A stretch of 55,818 nucleotides of DNA from Pseudomonadota bacterium (GCA_021780435.1 JAJXYV010000017.1:1-55818); one strand, 5' to 3'; shown: positions 16,158-25,408, counted from the first letter of the stretch. Program-made: numbers and translations. Notes: generated by a model not told the origin, from the letters alone.

Positions 16158-17597
16158 CTACTGCGCGTGCTTGCCGTCCTCGGCGATGAAGGCGAGGCGC
16201 AACATGTTGGTCGCGCCCGGCGTGCCGAAGGGGACGCCGGCGATGATCAATATGCGGTCGCCCGGCGAGGCGAGCCCCAGGCGCACCGCGAATTTGCAGG
16301 CGCGATCGGCCATATCGTCGACGTCGTGAGCATCCTTGGTGATCACCGATTCCACGCCCCAGACCGGCGTCAGCCGCCGCGCCGTGTCGCGAATGGGCGT
16401 CAGCGCCAGGATCGGCGCACGGGGCCGCTCGCGCGCGACGCGCAAAGCCGTGGCGCCCGAGGACGTCCAGGCGACGATCGCCTTGAGATCGAGCGTCTCC
16501 GCCATGTCGCGCGCGGCGACGGCCACCGCGTCGGCGCCGGTCTGCTCGGGCACAGAACGCTGGGCCGCGATGATCGAGCGATAGACGATCTCCTGCTCGA
16601 CCTCTTCGGCGATGCGGTTCATCATCGTCACGGATTCGAAAGGATATTTGCCCGAGGCGCTTTCCGCCGAGAGCATGATGGCGTCGCCGCCCTCGAAGAC
16701 CGCCGTCGCGACGTCCGACACTTCGGCGCGGGTCGGCGCAGGCGCCGAGATCATGCTTTCCAGCATTTGCGTCGCCACCACCACCGGACGGCCGAGCCGG
16801 CGGCCTTCGCGGGTGATGCGCTTCTGCAGGCCCGGCACCTTTTCCAGCGGCATTTCGACGCCCAGGTCGCCGCGCGCGACCATCAGCGCGTCGGCCGCCA
16901 CCATGATCTCGTCGAGCCGCGAAATGGCCTGCGGCTTTTCGATCTTCGCCAGGACCTTGGCGCGGTCGCCGGCGATGCGCTTGACCTCGAGCACGTCCTT
17001 GGCGCGCTGCACGAAGGACAGCGCGACCCAGTCCACCCCGGTCTCGAGCGCGGCTTCGAGATCGACCCGGTCCTTGTCCGTCAGCGCGGCGACCGCGATT
17101 TCGGTGTCCGGCAGGCTCACGCCCTTGCGATTGGAAATGCGGCCGCCGACATCGACCTTGGCGATGGCGTGGTCGCCCTCGGCCTGGACGACATGGAGGC
17201 GCAATTTACCGTCGTCGATCAGCAGCTTGTGGCCCGGGGCCAGCGCCGAAAGGATTTCCGGATGGGGCAGGCAGACGCGGCTGGCGTCGCCCGGCGTCGG
17301 GTCCGAATCGAAAGTGAATTTCTGGCCGACGAAGAGATCGACGCCGCCGCCCGCAAAGGTCCCGACGCGCAGCTTCGGTCCCTGCAGATCGACCAGCACG
17401 CCGATCGGACGTCCGACCTTCTCTTCCACCGACCGGATCATGGCGACCGTCTCGCGCATGGCCTCGGGATTGGCGTGGCTCATGTTGATCCGGAAGACGT
17501 CGGCGCCGGCGCGCCAAAGCTTTTCGATCGAAGCCTCGTCATTGGAGGCCGGCCCGAGCGTGGCCAATATTTTGCAGCGGCGACGGCGCCTGTCCAT
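16158..17597 (-). CDS. pyk: Pyruvate kinase
   Basis: A 479-residue glycolytic enzyme making pyruvate and ATP from phosphoenolpyruvate. KILATLGPASNDEASI opens the barrel, FRINMSHA and VDLQGPKLRVG follow, and the B domain inserts after that. KIEKPQAISRLDEIM and MVARGDLGVEMPLEKVPGLQK carry the metal-binding Glu and Asp, and ATQMLESMISAPAPTRAEVSDVA is the active-site signature. The ATG is preceded by GGGAGG at good spacing. It follows the DUF1036 gene on the minus strand in the same arrangement seen in many Rhizobiales. Confidence 0.96.
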   Translation of the reverse strand: MDRRRRRCKILATLGPASNDEASIEKLWRAGADVFRINMSHANPEAMRETVAMIRSVEEKVGRPIGVLVDLQGPKLRVGTFAGGGVDLFVGQKFTFDSDPTPGDASRVCLPHPEILSALAPGHKLLIDDGKLRLHVVQAEGDHAIAKVDVGGRISNRKGVSLPDTEIAVAALTDKDRVDLEAALETGVDWVALSFVQRAKDVLEVKRIAGDRAKVLAKIEKPQAISRLDEIMVAADALMVARGDLGVEMPLEKVPGLQKRITREGRRLGRPVVVATQMLESMISAPAPTRAEVSDVATAVFEGGDAIMLSAESASGKYPFESVTMMNRIAEEVEQEIVYRSIIAAQRSVPEQTGADAVAVAARDMAETLDLKAIVAWTSSGATALRVARERPRAPILALTPIRDTARRLTPVWGVESVITKDAHDVDDMADRACKFAVRLGLASPGDRILIIAGVPFGTPGATNMLRLAFIAEDGKHAQ

Positions 17598-17628
17598 GTT
17601 CCCTCCCGAAATTCCAGATTCGTGGCGT

Positions 17629-18060
17629 TTAGTGTGGCGGAGTCGGATCGGTCAGCTGGACCGTCCAGTTCTTGGCGTCCTTGCCGGTGTCGACTTCGAA
17701 GAAACCGGATCGGTCGAAGCCGCGCACGAAACAATCCTCGCGGCCATCGATGCGGAATTCGCGGTCGCGCGTGCACATGAAGGCCTTGCCCTTCCATTCG
17801 CCGCCGCGCTCGTCGATCGCATAGACATAATAATATTGAGCGGCGAGCGGGCCGCGCAGCAGCGTCTCGCAATTGCTGGGCTTGATGTTCCACCAGCCCT
17901 CGCTGACCCAATTCGCGCCGTTCGTATACGCGAGAGCGACGCTGACACGGGCGCTGGAATTGTTGCAAAGGCGAAAATCGGCGCGCGCGGGCGCGGCGCA
18001 AAAGGCGAGAAACGCGACCAGACCGACGGCCGGCCCGAAAAAAACAGATGTCGGCTTCAT
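17629..18060 (-). CDS. Exported DUF1036 protein
   Basis: The 143-residue product has a signal peptide (hydrophobic residues ~10-25, then APARADF) and one DUF1036 domain. The pattern is FRLCNNSSARVSVALAYTNG, then WWNIKPSNCETLLRGPLAAQYYYVYA, then FMCTRDREFRIDGREDCF, with four or more conserved Cys that could form disulfides in the periplasm. The molecular role of the family is unknown. It lies 31 bases upstream of pyk in the same direction and is divergent from the N-formylglutamate amidohydrolase. Confidence 0.88.
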   Translation of the reverse strand: MKPTSVFFGPAVGLVAFLAFCAAPARADFRLCNNSSARVSVALAYTNGANWVSEGWWNIKPSNCETLLRGPLAAQYYYVYAIDERGGEWKGKAFMCTRDREFRIDGREDCFVRGFDRSGFFEVDTGKDAKNWTVQLTDPTPPH

Positions 18061-18214
18061 CGGCCTCCTTCTCCGGCTCTGAGTCTAAAGCAGAACTTGA
18101 CTCGCATTTGCTTGGCCGGCGCGCCAGTGTCTTTTAACGATATTGCCCCACCGCGTCGATGCGCTTTAGATTAGAATTTCACTTCACGACGGATTTTTGT
18201 CGCACCCCTTGAAA

Positions 18215-19039
18215 ATGACCCCAGACGCCCGGACCGCCGGCGATATGTTCGCCTTCCCGCCCTTCGACCTGATCGAGGGCGCGGCGGCTCAGCGGTTGAT
18301 CCTGTTCTGCGATCACGCCCGCAACGCCTTGCCGCCCGAATATGGCGAGCTCGGTCTCTGCCGCGACGCGCTCCAGCGCCATATCGCCTATGACATCGGC
18401 GCCGAACAGGTGACGCGCCGCCTTGCGGCGCTGACCGGGGCGTCCGCCGCGCTGGCGCTTTTTTCGCGGCTGCTGATCGATCCGAATCGGGGCGAGGACG
18501 ATCCGACCCTCGTCATGAGGCTGTCCGATCGCGCGCTCATCCCGGGAAACGCCCGGATCGGCGCCGAAGAAATCGAGCGGCGCATCGAAAGATATTGGCG
18601 GCCCTATCGCCGCGCCTGCGCCGCGCTCATCGATTCGGCGCTCGGGCGCGGCGAGGTTCCGGTCCTGCTCGGACTCCATTCCTTCACGCCTTCTTTCCAT
18701 GGCCGGGCGCGGCCCTGGCAGGTCGGGGTGCTTTGGGACAGCGACCCCCGCCTCGCCTCGCCGCTGATCGAGGCCCTGCGGGCGGAAGGCCTCGTCGTCG
18801 GCGACAATGCGCCTTATGACGGCGCGCTGCTCGGCGACAGCATGTATGAGCATTCGACCCGGCGCGGCCTTCCCGGCGCTCTCATCGAAATCCGCCAGGA
18901 TCTGGTCGAGACGCCGGCGCAATGCGACGTCTGGGCCGCGCGCCTCGCCCGCCTCCTGCCGCCGATCCTCGTCCGGGAAGAAACCCGCCGCACCGCCTAT
19001 TTCGGCTCGCGCGCGGACCCGAACGCGACCCCGGCTTGA
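18215..19039 (+). CDS. N-formylglutamate amidohydrolase family protein
   Basis: A 274-residue cytosolic hydrolase of the FGase family, which releases formate from N-formylglutamate at the end of one histidine-degradation route. ILFCDHARNALP near the N-terminus and HIAYDIGAEQ, SRLLIDPNRGEDD, and LGLHSFTP with GVLWDSDPRL provide the conserved acidic and His residues. I chose the ATG at 18215 over an in-frame TTG at 18197 that lacks a ribosome site. No hut genes are nearby, and the family is broad, so the substrate could differ. gapR follows after 63 bases. Confidence 0.85.
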   Translation: MTPDARTAGDMFAFPPFDLIEGAAAQRLILFCDHARNALPPEYGELGLCRDALQRHIAYDIGAEQVTRRLAALTGASAALALFSRLLIDPNRGEDDPTLVMRLSDRALIPGNARIGAEEIERRIERYWRPYRRACAALIDSALGRGEVPVLLGLHSFTPSFHGRARPWQVGVLWDSDPRLASPLIEALRAEGLVVGDNAPYDGALLGDSMYEHSTRRGLPGALIEIRQDLVETPAQCDVWAARLARLLPPILVREETRRTAYFGSRADPNATPA

Positions 19040-19102
19040 CGCCCGGCGCGCGCTGGTTCAATTCAGGGTCCCAATTTTTCCCGAACATCACACAGGCAGG
19101 AC

Positions 19103-19345
19103 ATGGGCGCGAATACGCTGGACGGCGGCCATCTGAAGAGCTTCATCGAGCGCATCGAGCGCCTCGAAGAGGAAAAGAAGGCGATCGCCGAAGACATCAA
19201 GGACGTTTACGCCGAGGCCAAGGGCAACGGCTACGACATCAAGATCATGCGGAAAGTTGTCTCGATCCGCAAACAGGACGCCGCCAAGCGGCGCGAGGAG
19301 GAGGAAATCCTCGACCTGTATCTCTCGGCCTTGGGCGAGGGCTGA
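19103..19345 (+). CDS. gapR: GapR-family nucleoid-associated protein (DUF2312/UPF0335)
   Basis: An 80-residue all-helical protein matching DUF2312 over its whole length: [28 protein letters not shown] forms the long first helix and [17 protein letters not shown] the basic DNA-contacting part. In Caulobacter the family member GapR is an essential nucleoid protein that encloses AT-rich, overtwisted DNA and supports replication. The sequence is near the family consensus. It is probably cotranscribed with the upstream amidohydrolase. Confidence 0.93.
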   Translation: MGANTLDGGHLKSFIERIERLEEEKKAIAEDIKDVYAEAKGNGYDIKIMRKVVSIRKQDAAKRREEEEILDLYLSALGEG

Positions 19346-19452
19346 TTTTCGATTTTGCATGAGCGCGCTTGCCGCGGCGGAAAGCCGCAGGACATTGTCG
19401 CGGCAAGACCTGCGCTCTACATCGGACGCAATCCTCAGTCAGGAGCGTCCCC

Positions 19453-20547
19453 ATGACCGCACAATCCGATTCGAAGCTTTTTCAGTCTTACGACCTGGGC
19501 GAGATGCGCCTCGCCAACCGCATCGTCATGGCCCCGCTGACGCGCAACCGCGCCACGCCGGGAACCGACGCCCCCAACGACCTGACGGTTGAATATTACC
19601 GGCAGCGCGCGAGCGCCGGCCTGATCGTCACCGAAGCTTCGCAGATCTCGCGACAGGGCCAGGGCTATCTGCAGACGCCCGGCATTTACAGCGCCGAACA
19701 GATCGAGGGCTGGCGCCGCGTCACCGACGCCATCCACGCGGCCGACGGCAAGGTCTTCATCCAGCTCTGGCATGTCGGCCGCGTCTCCCATGTCTCGCTG
19801 CAGCCGGGCGGCGGCGCGCCGGTCGCGCCCTCAGCGATTCGCGCGAACACCCGGACCTACATTGCCGGCGGCTTCGCCGAAACGTCCGAGCCGCGCGCCC
19901 TGGAAACCAGCGAAATCGCGGGCGTTGTCGCCGATTACGCCCGCGCCGCGGAAAACGCCGTGGCCGCCGGATTCGACGGCGTCGAGATCCACGCCGCCAA
20001 TGGCTATCTGCTCGACCAGTTCCAGAAGGACGGCTCGAACCATCGCACGGACGCCTATGGCGGCTCGATCGAGAACCGCTGCCGGCTGACGCTCGAAGTC
20101 GCCGACGCCATCGCCAAAATCCTGCCCCCGGGCCGGATCGGCATCAGGCTCTCGCCGGTCAGCCCGGCGAACGACGTCAGCGACAGCCATCCGCAGGCGG
20201 TCTTCGATTATCTCGTGCGCCAGCTCGACGCCCGCAGCCTCGCCTATATCCATGTGATCGAAGGCGCGACCCAGGGCGCGCGCGACATCGCCCCCTTCGA
20301 TTACGCGGCCCTGCGAAAGGCGTTCCGCGGCGCCTATATGGCCAACAACAGCTACGACCGGTCCCTGGCGATCGAGACGGTCGAGACCGGCGCCGCCGAT
20401 CTCGTCGCTTTCGGCCGGCCCTTCATCGCCAATCCCGATCTCGTCGAGCGCCTGCGCCGCGACGCGCCGCTCAATCCGCCGGACGCCAAGACCTTCTTCG
20501 GCGGCGGCGCCGAGGGTTACACGGATTATCCGAGCCTCGTGGCCTGA
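19453..20547 (+). CDS. Alkene reductase, Old Yellow Enzyme family
   Basis: A 364-residue FMN-dependent NAD(P)H oxidoreductase. RIVMAPLTRNRATPG (FMN contacts), GLIVTEASQISRQGQGY, IQLWHVGRVSH, and the barrel signature IHAANGYLLDQFQKDGSN are diagnostic, followed by RTDAYGGSIENRCR. Active-site His and Asn of the HAAN motif are present. Members reduce electrophilic double bonds, nitro compounds or nitrate esters, so the natural substrate is undefined. AGGAG at 19441-19445 sits 7 bases before the ATG and fixes the start against longer in-frame options. Confidence 0.94.
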   Translation: MTAQSDSKLFQSYDLGEMRLANRIVMAPLTRNRATPGTDAPNDLTVEYYRQRASAGLIVTEASQISRQGQGYLQTPGIYSAEQIEGWRRVTDAIHAADGKVFIQLWHVGRVSHVSLQPGGGAPVAPSAIRANTRTYIAGGFAETSEPRALETSEIAGVVADYARAAENAVAAGFDGVEIHAANGYLLDQFQKDGSNHRTDAYGGSIENRCRLTLEVADAIAKILPPGRIGIRLSPVSPANDVSDSHPQAVFDYLVRQLDARSLAYIHVIEGATQGARDIAPFDYAALRKAFRGAYMANNSYDRSLAIETVETGAADLVAFGRPFIANPDLVERLRRDAPLNPPDAKTFFGGGAEGYTDYPSLVA

Positions 20548-20572
20548 GCGACGCGGTGACGGTAAGGCTCCT

Positions 20573-20580
20573 TTAACCAT
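20573..20580 (+). promoter_or_regulatory. Candidate CtrA second-type motif (TTAACCAT)
   Basis: TTAACCAT occurs once in the 91-base gap between the Old Yellow Enzyme gene and the beta-barrel gene. In Caulobacter an 8-mer TTAACCAT was reported as an alternative CtrA-associated motif beside TTAA-N7-TTAA. A second TTAA follows at 20587-20590, but with 10 bases between. An 8-base match is weak evidence on its own. Confidence 0.3.
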
Positions 20581-20591
20581 AAATCCTTAAC

Positions 20592-20636
20592 GCTGGCCTC
20601 ATGCGCGGCGCCTCGCCGCCGCGCCGCGAGGCCAGC
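20592..20636 (+). repeat. Strong inverted repeat directly before the beta-barrel gene
   Basis: GCTGGCCTC (20592-20600) pairs perfectly with GAGGCCAGC (20628-20636). Inside, GCGCGGCG (20603-20610) pairs with CGCCGCGC (20617-20624) around a 6-base loop. The hairpin ends two bases before the TTG start at 20639 and is not followed by a T run, so it looks more like an RNA leader structure than a terminator. Confidence 0.6.
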
Positions 20637-20642
20637 ATTTGA
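20601..20642 (+). CDS. Possible 13-codon leader ORF
   Basis: ATG at 20601 reads MRGASPPRREASI and stops at TGA 20640-20642, which overlaps the TTG start of the beta-barrel gene (TTGA). The overlap would allow translational coupling. No Shine-Dalgarno sequence is evident before this ATG and the whole ORF lies inside the hairpin, so its translation is uncertain. Confidence 0.3.
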   Translation: MRGASPPRREASI

Positions 20643-22315
20643 CCGTCGAAAAGCGCCGCGAGCCCGACACTCCCTGCGCGCGATCGCCTTGCGATCGCGG
20701 GGCGGCGCGCGCCCTCGGCTCGCTGGCCTTGCTGGCGGCGCTCTTCGCCCCGGCGCAGGCGCAAAACCTGGACCTCCGGCCGACCGACGAACCCTACGAA
20801 TCCGCGCCGGTCGCCCGCCCCGGCGCCGGCTCGCCCCTGCCGCCGGACTCCATCCCGTCAACGACGACGCCCCTGCCCGGCGACTATTACCCCGAACCTT
20901 CCGGCATGGCGCCCTCGGCGGCGGCGGCCAATTACGGAAAGCCGCGCCCTTTCAAGCCGAAGCCGAAATCGAACAAGAAGCCGAACGCCCATCCCCTGCC
21001 CGAGCTGGCGCCCTATCCGACATCGGCCGAGGCGCGGCGCAAGAACAAGCTTGGCCTGCGCACAGATACGATCGACCCAGCTTTGCTGACGCCGGCGCCG
21101 ACAACGGCCATGCCGGCGCCGATCCCGGCCCATCCGAAGCCCAAGCCCGACCTCGACCCCTTCGCGCCGATCGGCTTCGACGCCGGCCCGTTGCGCGCCC
21201 ACGCCTACGCCGAAACAGACTTCGGCTATAATTCCAATCCCAACCAGGCCTCGCCCGGAACGGCCAATCTGCGGGGCTCAAGCTTCCTGCGCGAGGAAAT
21301 GGGACTTTCCGGCGTTTCCGACTGGTCGAACAATTCCTTCGTCGGCAATATGCGGCTCGGCTACGACGAATTTTTCCGCACGCCGAGCGCCAACGCCCCC
21401 GACGGCGACGGCAAGTTCCTGGCCCGGATCGACGTCGCCCGCGACACCAAGATCAATATCGACGGCAACTATATGCTGTCGACCCAGTACCAGACTTCGC
21501 CGAACCTCTATAACAACGGCGCCTCGACCCAACTGGCGTCGCGGCCCTTGATCGCGACCTATGGCGGCGGACTCGGCGTGAGCCAGGACTTCAACCGCAT
21601 CGAACTGACCCTGCGCGGCTCCTTCGAGCGCAATTACTGGGCCGACGCCCATTTCGCCAACGGCTCGACCCAATATCTGTCACGCGATTCCTATGACGAC
21701 TACGGCTTGAGCCTCAAGGCGAGCTATGCGGCGACGCCCGACGTCCAGCCCTTCGTTCTCGCCGCCGTTGACGACCGCATCCACGACGCGGAATTCGGCA
21801 GCACCGGCTACGCCCGCAACAACACGGGCGTCGCGGTGACGGCGGGCTCGACCTTTCTGTTCACCCATCTGCTGACGGGATCGGCCTCGGGTGGCTATGA
21901 AGACCGGAGCTACCAGGACCCGCGCCTCGCCAATCTGCGTGGCCCCATCTTCGACATTTCGCTGATCTGGACGCCGACGCCGCTGACCAAGGTGACCCTG
22001 CGCAGCCTGACGACGCTGTACGAGACGACGGTTCCTGCGGCCTCGGGCGAAATCAGCCGCAGCACGAGCCTCGAAATCGCCCATGCCCTACGCCGCGATC
22101 TCACGATCACGGCGTCGGGGAGCGTCGAATTCGACACCTATCCGGGCTATCCGCTGAACCAGACCTATTATACAGCCGGCCTCAAGGCGGAATACAAGCT
22201 CACGCGCGCCATCGTGCTCAAGGGCGCCTATATGTGGCAGCGCATGATCTCGAACCAGCAGGGCTCGGACTTTACCGCCAACATCCTGACCGTCGGCCTG
22301 CGGCTGCAGCAATAG
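20639..22315 (+). CDS. Outer-membrane beta-barrel protein (putative beta-barrel porin 2 type)
   Basis: A 558-residue protein with a hydrophobic export segment (RALGSLALLAALFAPAQAQ), then a ~150-residue Pro-rich region. From about residue 185 there is a long series of alternating strands with aromatic girdles (FGYNSNPNQ, FVGNMRLGYDEFF, YSAT-like strands) typical of the BBP2 class linked to polysaccharide export or surface display. The terminal strand ends LTVGLRLQQ. The only in-frame start before the signal peptide is TTG at 20639, since an in-frame stop lies at 20588. It precedes galU on the opposite strand. Cargo is unknown. Confidence 0.75.
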   Translation: MTVEKRREPDTPCARSPCDRGAARALGSLALLAALFAPAQAQNLDLRPTDEPYESAPVARPGAGSPLPPDSIPSTTTPLPGDYYPEPSGMAPSAAAANYGKPRPFKPKPKSNKKPNAHPLPELAPYPTSAEARRKNKLGLRTDTIDPALLTPAPTTAMPAPIPAHPKPKPDLDPFAPIGFDAGPLRAHAYAETDFGYNSNPNQASPGTANLRGSSFLREEMGLSGVSDWSNNSFVGNMRLGYDEFFRTPSANAPDGDGKFLARIDVARDTKINIDGNYMLSTQYQTSPNLYNNGASTQLASRPLIATYGGGLGVSQDFNRIELTLRGSFERNYWADAHFANGSTQYLSRDSYDDYGLSLKASYAATPDVQPFVLAAVDDRIHDAEFGSTGYARNNTGVAVTAGSTFLFTHLLTGSASGGYEDRSYQDPRLANLRGPIFDISLIWTPTPLTKVTLRSLTTLYETTVPAASGEISRSTSLEIAHALRRDLTITASGSVEFDTYPGYPLNQTYYTAGLKAEYKLTRAIVLKGAYMWQRMISNQQGSDFTANILTVGLRLQQ

Positions 22316-22331
22316 ATGCGCCGGCGAGGCC

Positions 22332-23222
22332 TCAAAGGCTGCCGACGATCCGCTTCAGCTCGGCGCGGAACCCCGGCTCAATGTCCGGCCGCGCCAAGGC
22401 AAAGGCGACATTGGCGGCGAGGAAGCCGATTTTCGAGCCGGTGTCATAGGTCTTGCCGTCGAAATGGCGGGCGAAGAATTTCTGGGCGCCGGCCAGTTCG
22501 ATCATCGAATCGGTGAGCTGGATCTCGCCGCCCGCGCCCTTCTGGCCCTTGCCGAGCAGGTCGAAAATTTCGGGCTGCAACACATAGCGCCCGGAAATGA
22601 TGTAATTCGAGGGCGCGGTTCCCTTCGGCGGTTTCTCCACCATGCCGGTGATTTCGAAAGCCGCGCCATGATCCTGGCCCTTGGCGACCACGCCATACTG
22701 GTGGGTCTCGCCCATCGGGACCTGCTCGACGGCGATGACATTGCCGCCAAGCTCGTCATAGCTGTCGATGCACTGCTGGAGGCAGCGCTTTCCGCCCGCC
22801 CCCGGAAGCGTGATCATGTCGGGCAGGAGCACGGCGAAAGGCTCGTCGTCGATGACTTCGCGGGCGCACCAGATGGCGTGGCCGAGGCCGAGCGGCTCCT
22901 GCTGGCGGGTGAAGCTGGTGGCGCCGGCCGCCGGCAGCGCCGCGCGCAAATCCTCGAGCTCCTTCATCTTGCCTCGGCGGCGCAGGGTTTCCTCAAGCTC
23001 GTAGGCGACGTCGAAATGGTCCTCGATCACCGCCTTGTTGCGGCCGGTGACGAAGATGAAATGTTCGATGCCCGCCTCGCGCGCCTCCTCGACGCAATGC
23101 TGCAGGACCGGGCGGTCGACGACGGTCAACATTTCCTTGGGAACGGTCTTGGTGGCCGGCAGGACGCGCGTGCCAAGGCCCGCGACAGGGAAAACCGCTT
23201 TACGAACAGGCTTTTTCGACAT
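22332..23222 (-). CDS. galU: UTP-glucose-1-phosphate uridylyltransferase
   Basis: The 296-residue cytosolic enzyme makes UDP-glucose for glycans and osmoadaptation. [23 protein letters not shown] is the nucleotide-binding signature. [37 protein letters not shown] (the catalytic-metal Asp), GMVEKPP and [10 protein letters not shown] complete the GalU pattern. I chose the ATG at 23222; the longer ORF begins with a TTG at 23258. The UDP-glucose 4-epimerase gene galE is divergent from it across a 190-base gap, consistent with a shared UDP-sugar role. Confidence 0.95.
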   Translation of the reverse strand: MSKKPVRKAVFPVAGLGTRVLPATKTVPKEMLTVVDRPVLQHCVEEAREAGIEHFIFVTGRNKAVIEDHFDVAYELEETLRRRGKMKELEDLRAALPAAGATSFTRQQEPLGLGHAIWCAREVIDDEPFAVLLPDMITLPGAGGKRCLQQCIDSYDELGGNVIAVEQVPMGETHQYGVVAKGQDHGAAFEITGMVEKPPKGTAPSNYIISGRYVLQPEIFDLLGKGQKGAGGEIQLTDSMIELAGAQKFFARHFDGKTYDTGSKIGFLAANVAFALARPDIEPGFRAELKRIVGSL

Positions 23223-23412
23223 GGTGGATTCGCTTTTGGAGGATTGGCTTTTGGGCAATGACGGAAATTCGTGACGAGACGGCGCCTTTTAGCACCGGAG
23301 GATTTCTTGCGCCAAGACCCGTTAAAATTCGTCTATTTGATTTTCGTCCCTTCGTTCGGCGCAATTTGTGGGTTAAGAGGGCGCGCAGACTCCCGAAACG
23401 GCAGGATGAAAG

Positions 23413-24414
23413 ATGACCGTTCTCGTGACCGGCGGCGCCGGCTATATCGGCTCGCACATGGCCTATGAACTGATCGACGCCGGCGAAAAGGTCGTCGTGC
23501 TCGACAATCTCTCGACGGGCCGGCGCGCCTCGGTCCCGCCGCGGGCCGAACTCGTCATCGGCGATTTCGGTGATGAGACCCATGTCAGGGATCTCATCAA
23601 CAGCCGCAAGATCCAGTCCATCATCCATTTCGCCGCCAAGATCGTGGTGCCGGAATCGGTCGCGGACCCTCTCGGCTATTATCGGAACAACACGGCCTCC
23701 GCCCGCAGCCTGCTCGCCAATGCGGTCGAGAACGGCGTCAAGCATTTCATCTTTTCCTCCACCGCCGCCGTCTATGGCGAGCCCGAACAGAATCCGGTCA
23801 CGGAAGACGAGAGCCTGAAACCGGTTTCGCCTTATGGCCGCTCGAAGCTGATGGTCGAATGGATGCTGGAAGACGTCGCCCGCGCCCATGACCTCCGCTA
23901 TGTGGCGCTGCGCTATTTCAACGTCGCCGGCGCCGATCCGAAGGGCCGCACCGGCCAGTCCACCCCCAACGCCACCCATCTGATCAAGGTCGCCGTCCAG
24001 GCGGCGCTCGGCCTGCGGCCCGGCATGGAGGTCTTCGGCGCCGATTATCCCACGCCCGACGGCTCCTGCCTGCGCGATTACATCCAGGTCACCGATCTCG
24101 TCCGCGCCCATATGGACGCCCTGCGCCATTTGCGCGCGGGGGGCGAGAGTCTCGTCTGCAACTGCGGCTACAAGCGCGGCTATTCGGTGCTGGAAGTGAT
24201 CGAGACGGTGAAAAAGGTCTCGGGCGTCGATTTTCCGGTCAAGATTTCGGGCCGGCGTCCCGGCGACCCCGCGGCCATCGTCGCCGCCAACGAGCGCGCC
24301 CGGGAATGGCTGGGCTGGACGCCGATCCACGACAATCTGGAAGAGATTGTCCGCCAGGCGCTCGCCTGGGAGAAGAAGCTCATGGCGGAAAAGAAGGAAG
24401 CGGCCGAGGCCTGA
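23413..24414 (+). CDS. galE: UDP-glucose 4-epimerase
   Basis: A 333-residue extended short-chain dehydrogenase that interconverts UDP-glucose and UDP-galactose with bound NAD. VTGGAGYIGSHMAYEL is the NAD site, FSSTAAVYGEP gives the catalytic Ser, and PYGRSKLMVEWML carries the YxxxK pair. RYFNVAGADP and the C-terminal ANERAREWLGW are family features. AGGA at 23403-23406 is 6 bases before the ATG. Its product feeds surface polysaccharides, fitting the glycosyltransferase genes elsewhere in the window. Confidence 0.95.
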   Translation: MTVLVTGGAGYIGSHMAYELIDAGEKVVVLDNLSTGRRASVPPRAELVIGDFGDETHVRDLINSRKIQSIIHFAAKIVVPESVADPLGYYRNNTASARSLLANAVENGVKHFIFSSTAAVYGEPEQNPVTEDESLKPVSPYGRSKLMVEWMLEDVARAHDLRYVALRYFNVAGADPKGRTGQSTPNATHLIKVAVQAALGLRPGMEVFGADYPTPDGSCLRDYIQVTDLVRAHMDALRHLRAGGESLVCNCGYKRGYSVLEVIETVKKVSGVDFPVKISGRRPGDPAAIVAANERAREWLGWTPIHDNLEEIVRQALAWEKKLMAEKKEAAEA

Positions 24415-24431
24415 CGGGGGCCGCGCCCGCA

Positions 24432-24448
24432 GGCGGCGCAGCGCCGCC
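24432..24448. terminator. GC hairpin between convergent galE and methyltransferase
   Basis: GGCGGCG and CGCCGCC flank a 3-base loop within the 40-base gap between two convergent stops. Position suits a bidirectional terminator, but neither strand has a T run. Confidence 0.35.
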
Positions 24449-24454
24449 GGCCGC

Positions 24455-25285
24455 CTATCGGCGCTGCGCCAGGAGCTGAACCGGCGTGATCGCGCCGGTC
24501 TCGAGACCCGCATGCATGTTCGCGACCTTTTGCGGCGCATCCTTCCCCATGACGATATGAAGGCCGAGCGGCGGCGGCCCTCCAGCGGCGAGACGCGCCT
24601 TCAGAGCCCTGAAGAATTCCAGGGCGAAGTCGCGTTTGCCCGTCTCCTCCAGAACGTCGAACCCGCTGGCGTCCAAGGCTTCGCGATAGTCCGTGGGCGA
24701 CCCGACAAAGGACGTCGTTTCATCGCTCGCCCAGGCGACCGGATAGGTCAGCGGCTCTCGGCCGCTTCGCATGACGTCATAGACGACCAGAAAGCCGCCC
24801 GGCTTCATCACCCGCGCGATTTCGGAAAAGAGCGCCGCCTTGTCGGCGATGTTCATGCCGACATGCAGCATGGTGGCGCGGTCGAAGCTCGACTCTGCAT
24901 AGGGCGTGGCGAGCGCGCTCGCGACCTTGAGGCTGATGCGTCCGTCGAGGCCCAGATGGCGGTTCAGCTTCTCGCCGACCTCGACAAACTCCGGCGTGAT
25001 ATCCACGCCCGCAACCTCGCAGCCATGGGCGCTCGCGAGAAAACGAGCGGTTCCGCCCAGACCGCACCCAATATCCAGAACCTTCAGTCCCGGACGAAGC
25101 CTCAGTTGCTCGGCAACGGCCCTCGTCGCGGCGCGGCCGCCCAAATGGAACTCGTCCACGCTGGCGAGTTGATCGATCTCCGTGGCCTCGGACACATTCC
25201 TGAGCGCGGCCAGGCCGGCGAGGATCGCGCTTTCCAGCGTCCCGTGCGTATAATGCCCGGCGACCTGCTGCTCTATCGACCCCAT
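24455..25285 (-). CDS. SAM-dependent methyltransferase (class I)
   Basis: A 276-residue soluble Rossmann-fold methyltransferase. VLDIGCGLGGTARFLA near residue 70 is motif I, EVAGVDITPEFVEV holds the acidic residue binding SAM ribose, and RVMKPGGFLVVYD is motif post-III. The N-terminal VAGHYTHGTLESAILAGL and the sequence overall resemble small-molecule or sarcosine/glycine-type N-methyltransferases, but the substrate is undefined. I chose the ATG at 25285 because AGGAGA lies 9 bases upstream. It is divergent from the decayed HxlR-type regulator, which probably once controlled it. Confidence 0.82.
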   Translation of the reverse strand: MGSIEQQVAGHYTHGTLESAILAGLAALRNVSEATEIDQLASVDEFHLGGRAATRAVAEQLRLRPGLKVLDIGCGLGGTARFLASAHGCEVAGVDITPEFVEVGEKLNRHLGLDGRISLKVASALATPYAESSFDRATMLHVGMNIADKAALFSEIARVMKPGGFLVVYDVMRSGREPLTYPVAWASDETTSFVGSPTDYREALDASGFDVLEETGKRDFALEFFRALKARLAAGGPPPLGLHIVMGKDAPQKVANMHAGLETGAITPVQLLAQRR

Positions 25286-25408
25286 GGCTGGGTCTCCTCT
25301 CCTGATGAGCCGGAAGCCTCGACGGGCTTCCGGGCGCAAGCTAACGCCGCCCCTTGCCGCAATTCCACTCCTGATTCTGTAGTGCGGCCGCGGCCAAAAT
25401 GCGGCACA

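Noticed and set aside
15987-17780. 597-codon plus-strand frame across argE and pyk
   Set aside because: It is antisense to pyruvate kinase and out of frame in argE; no domain.
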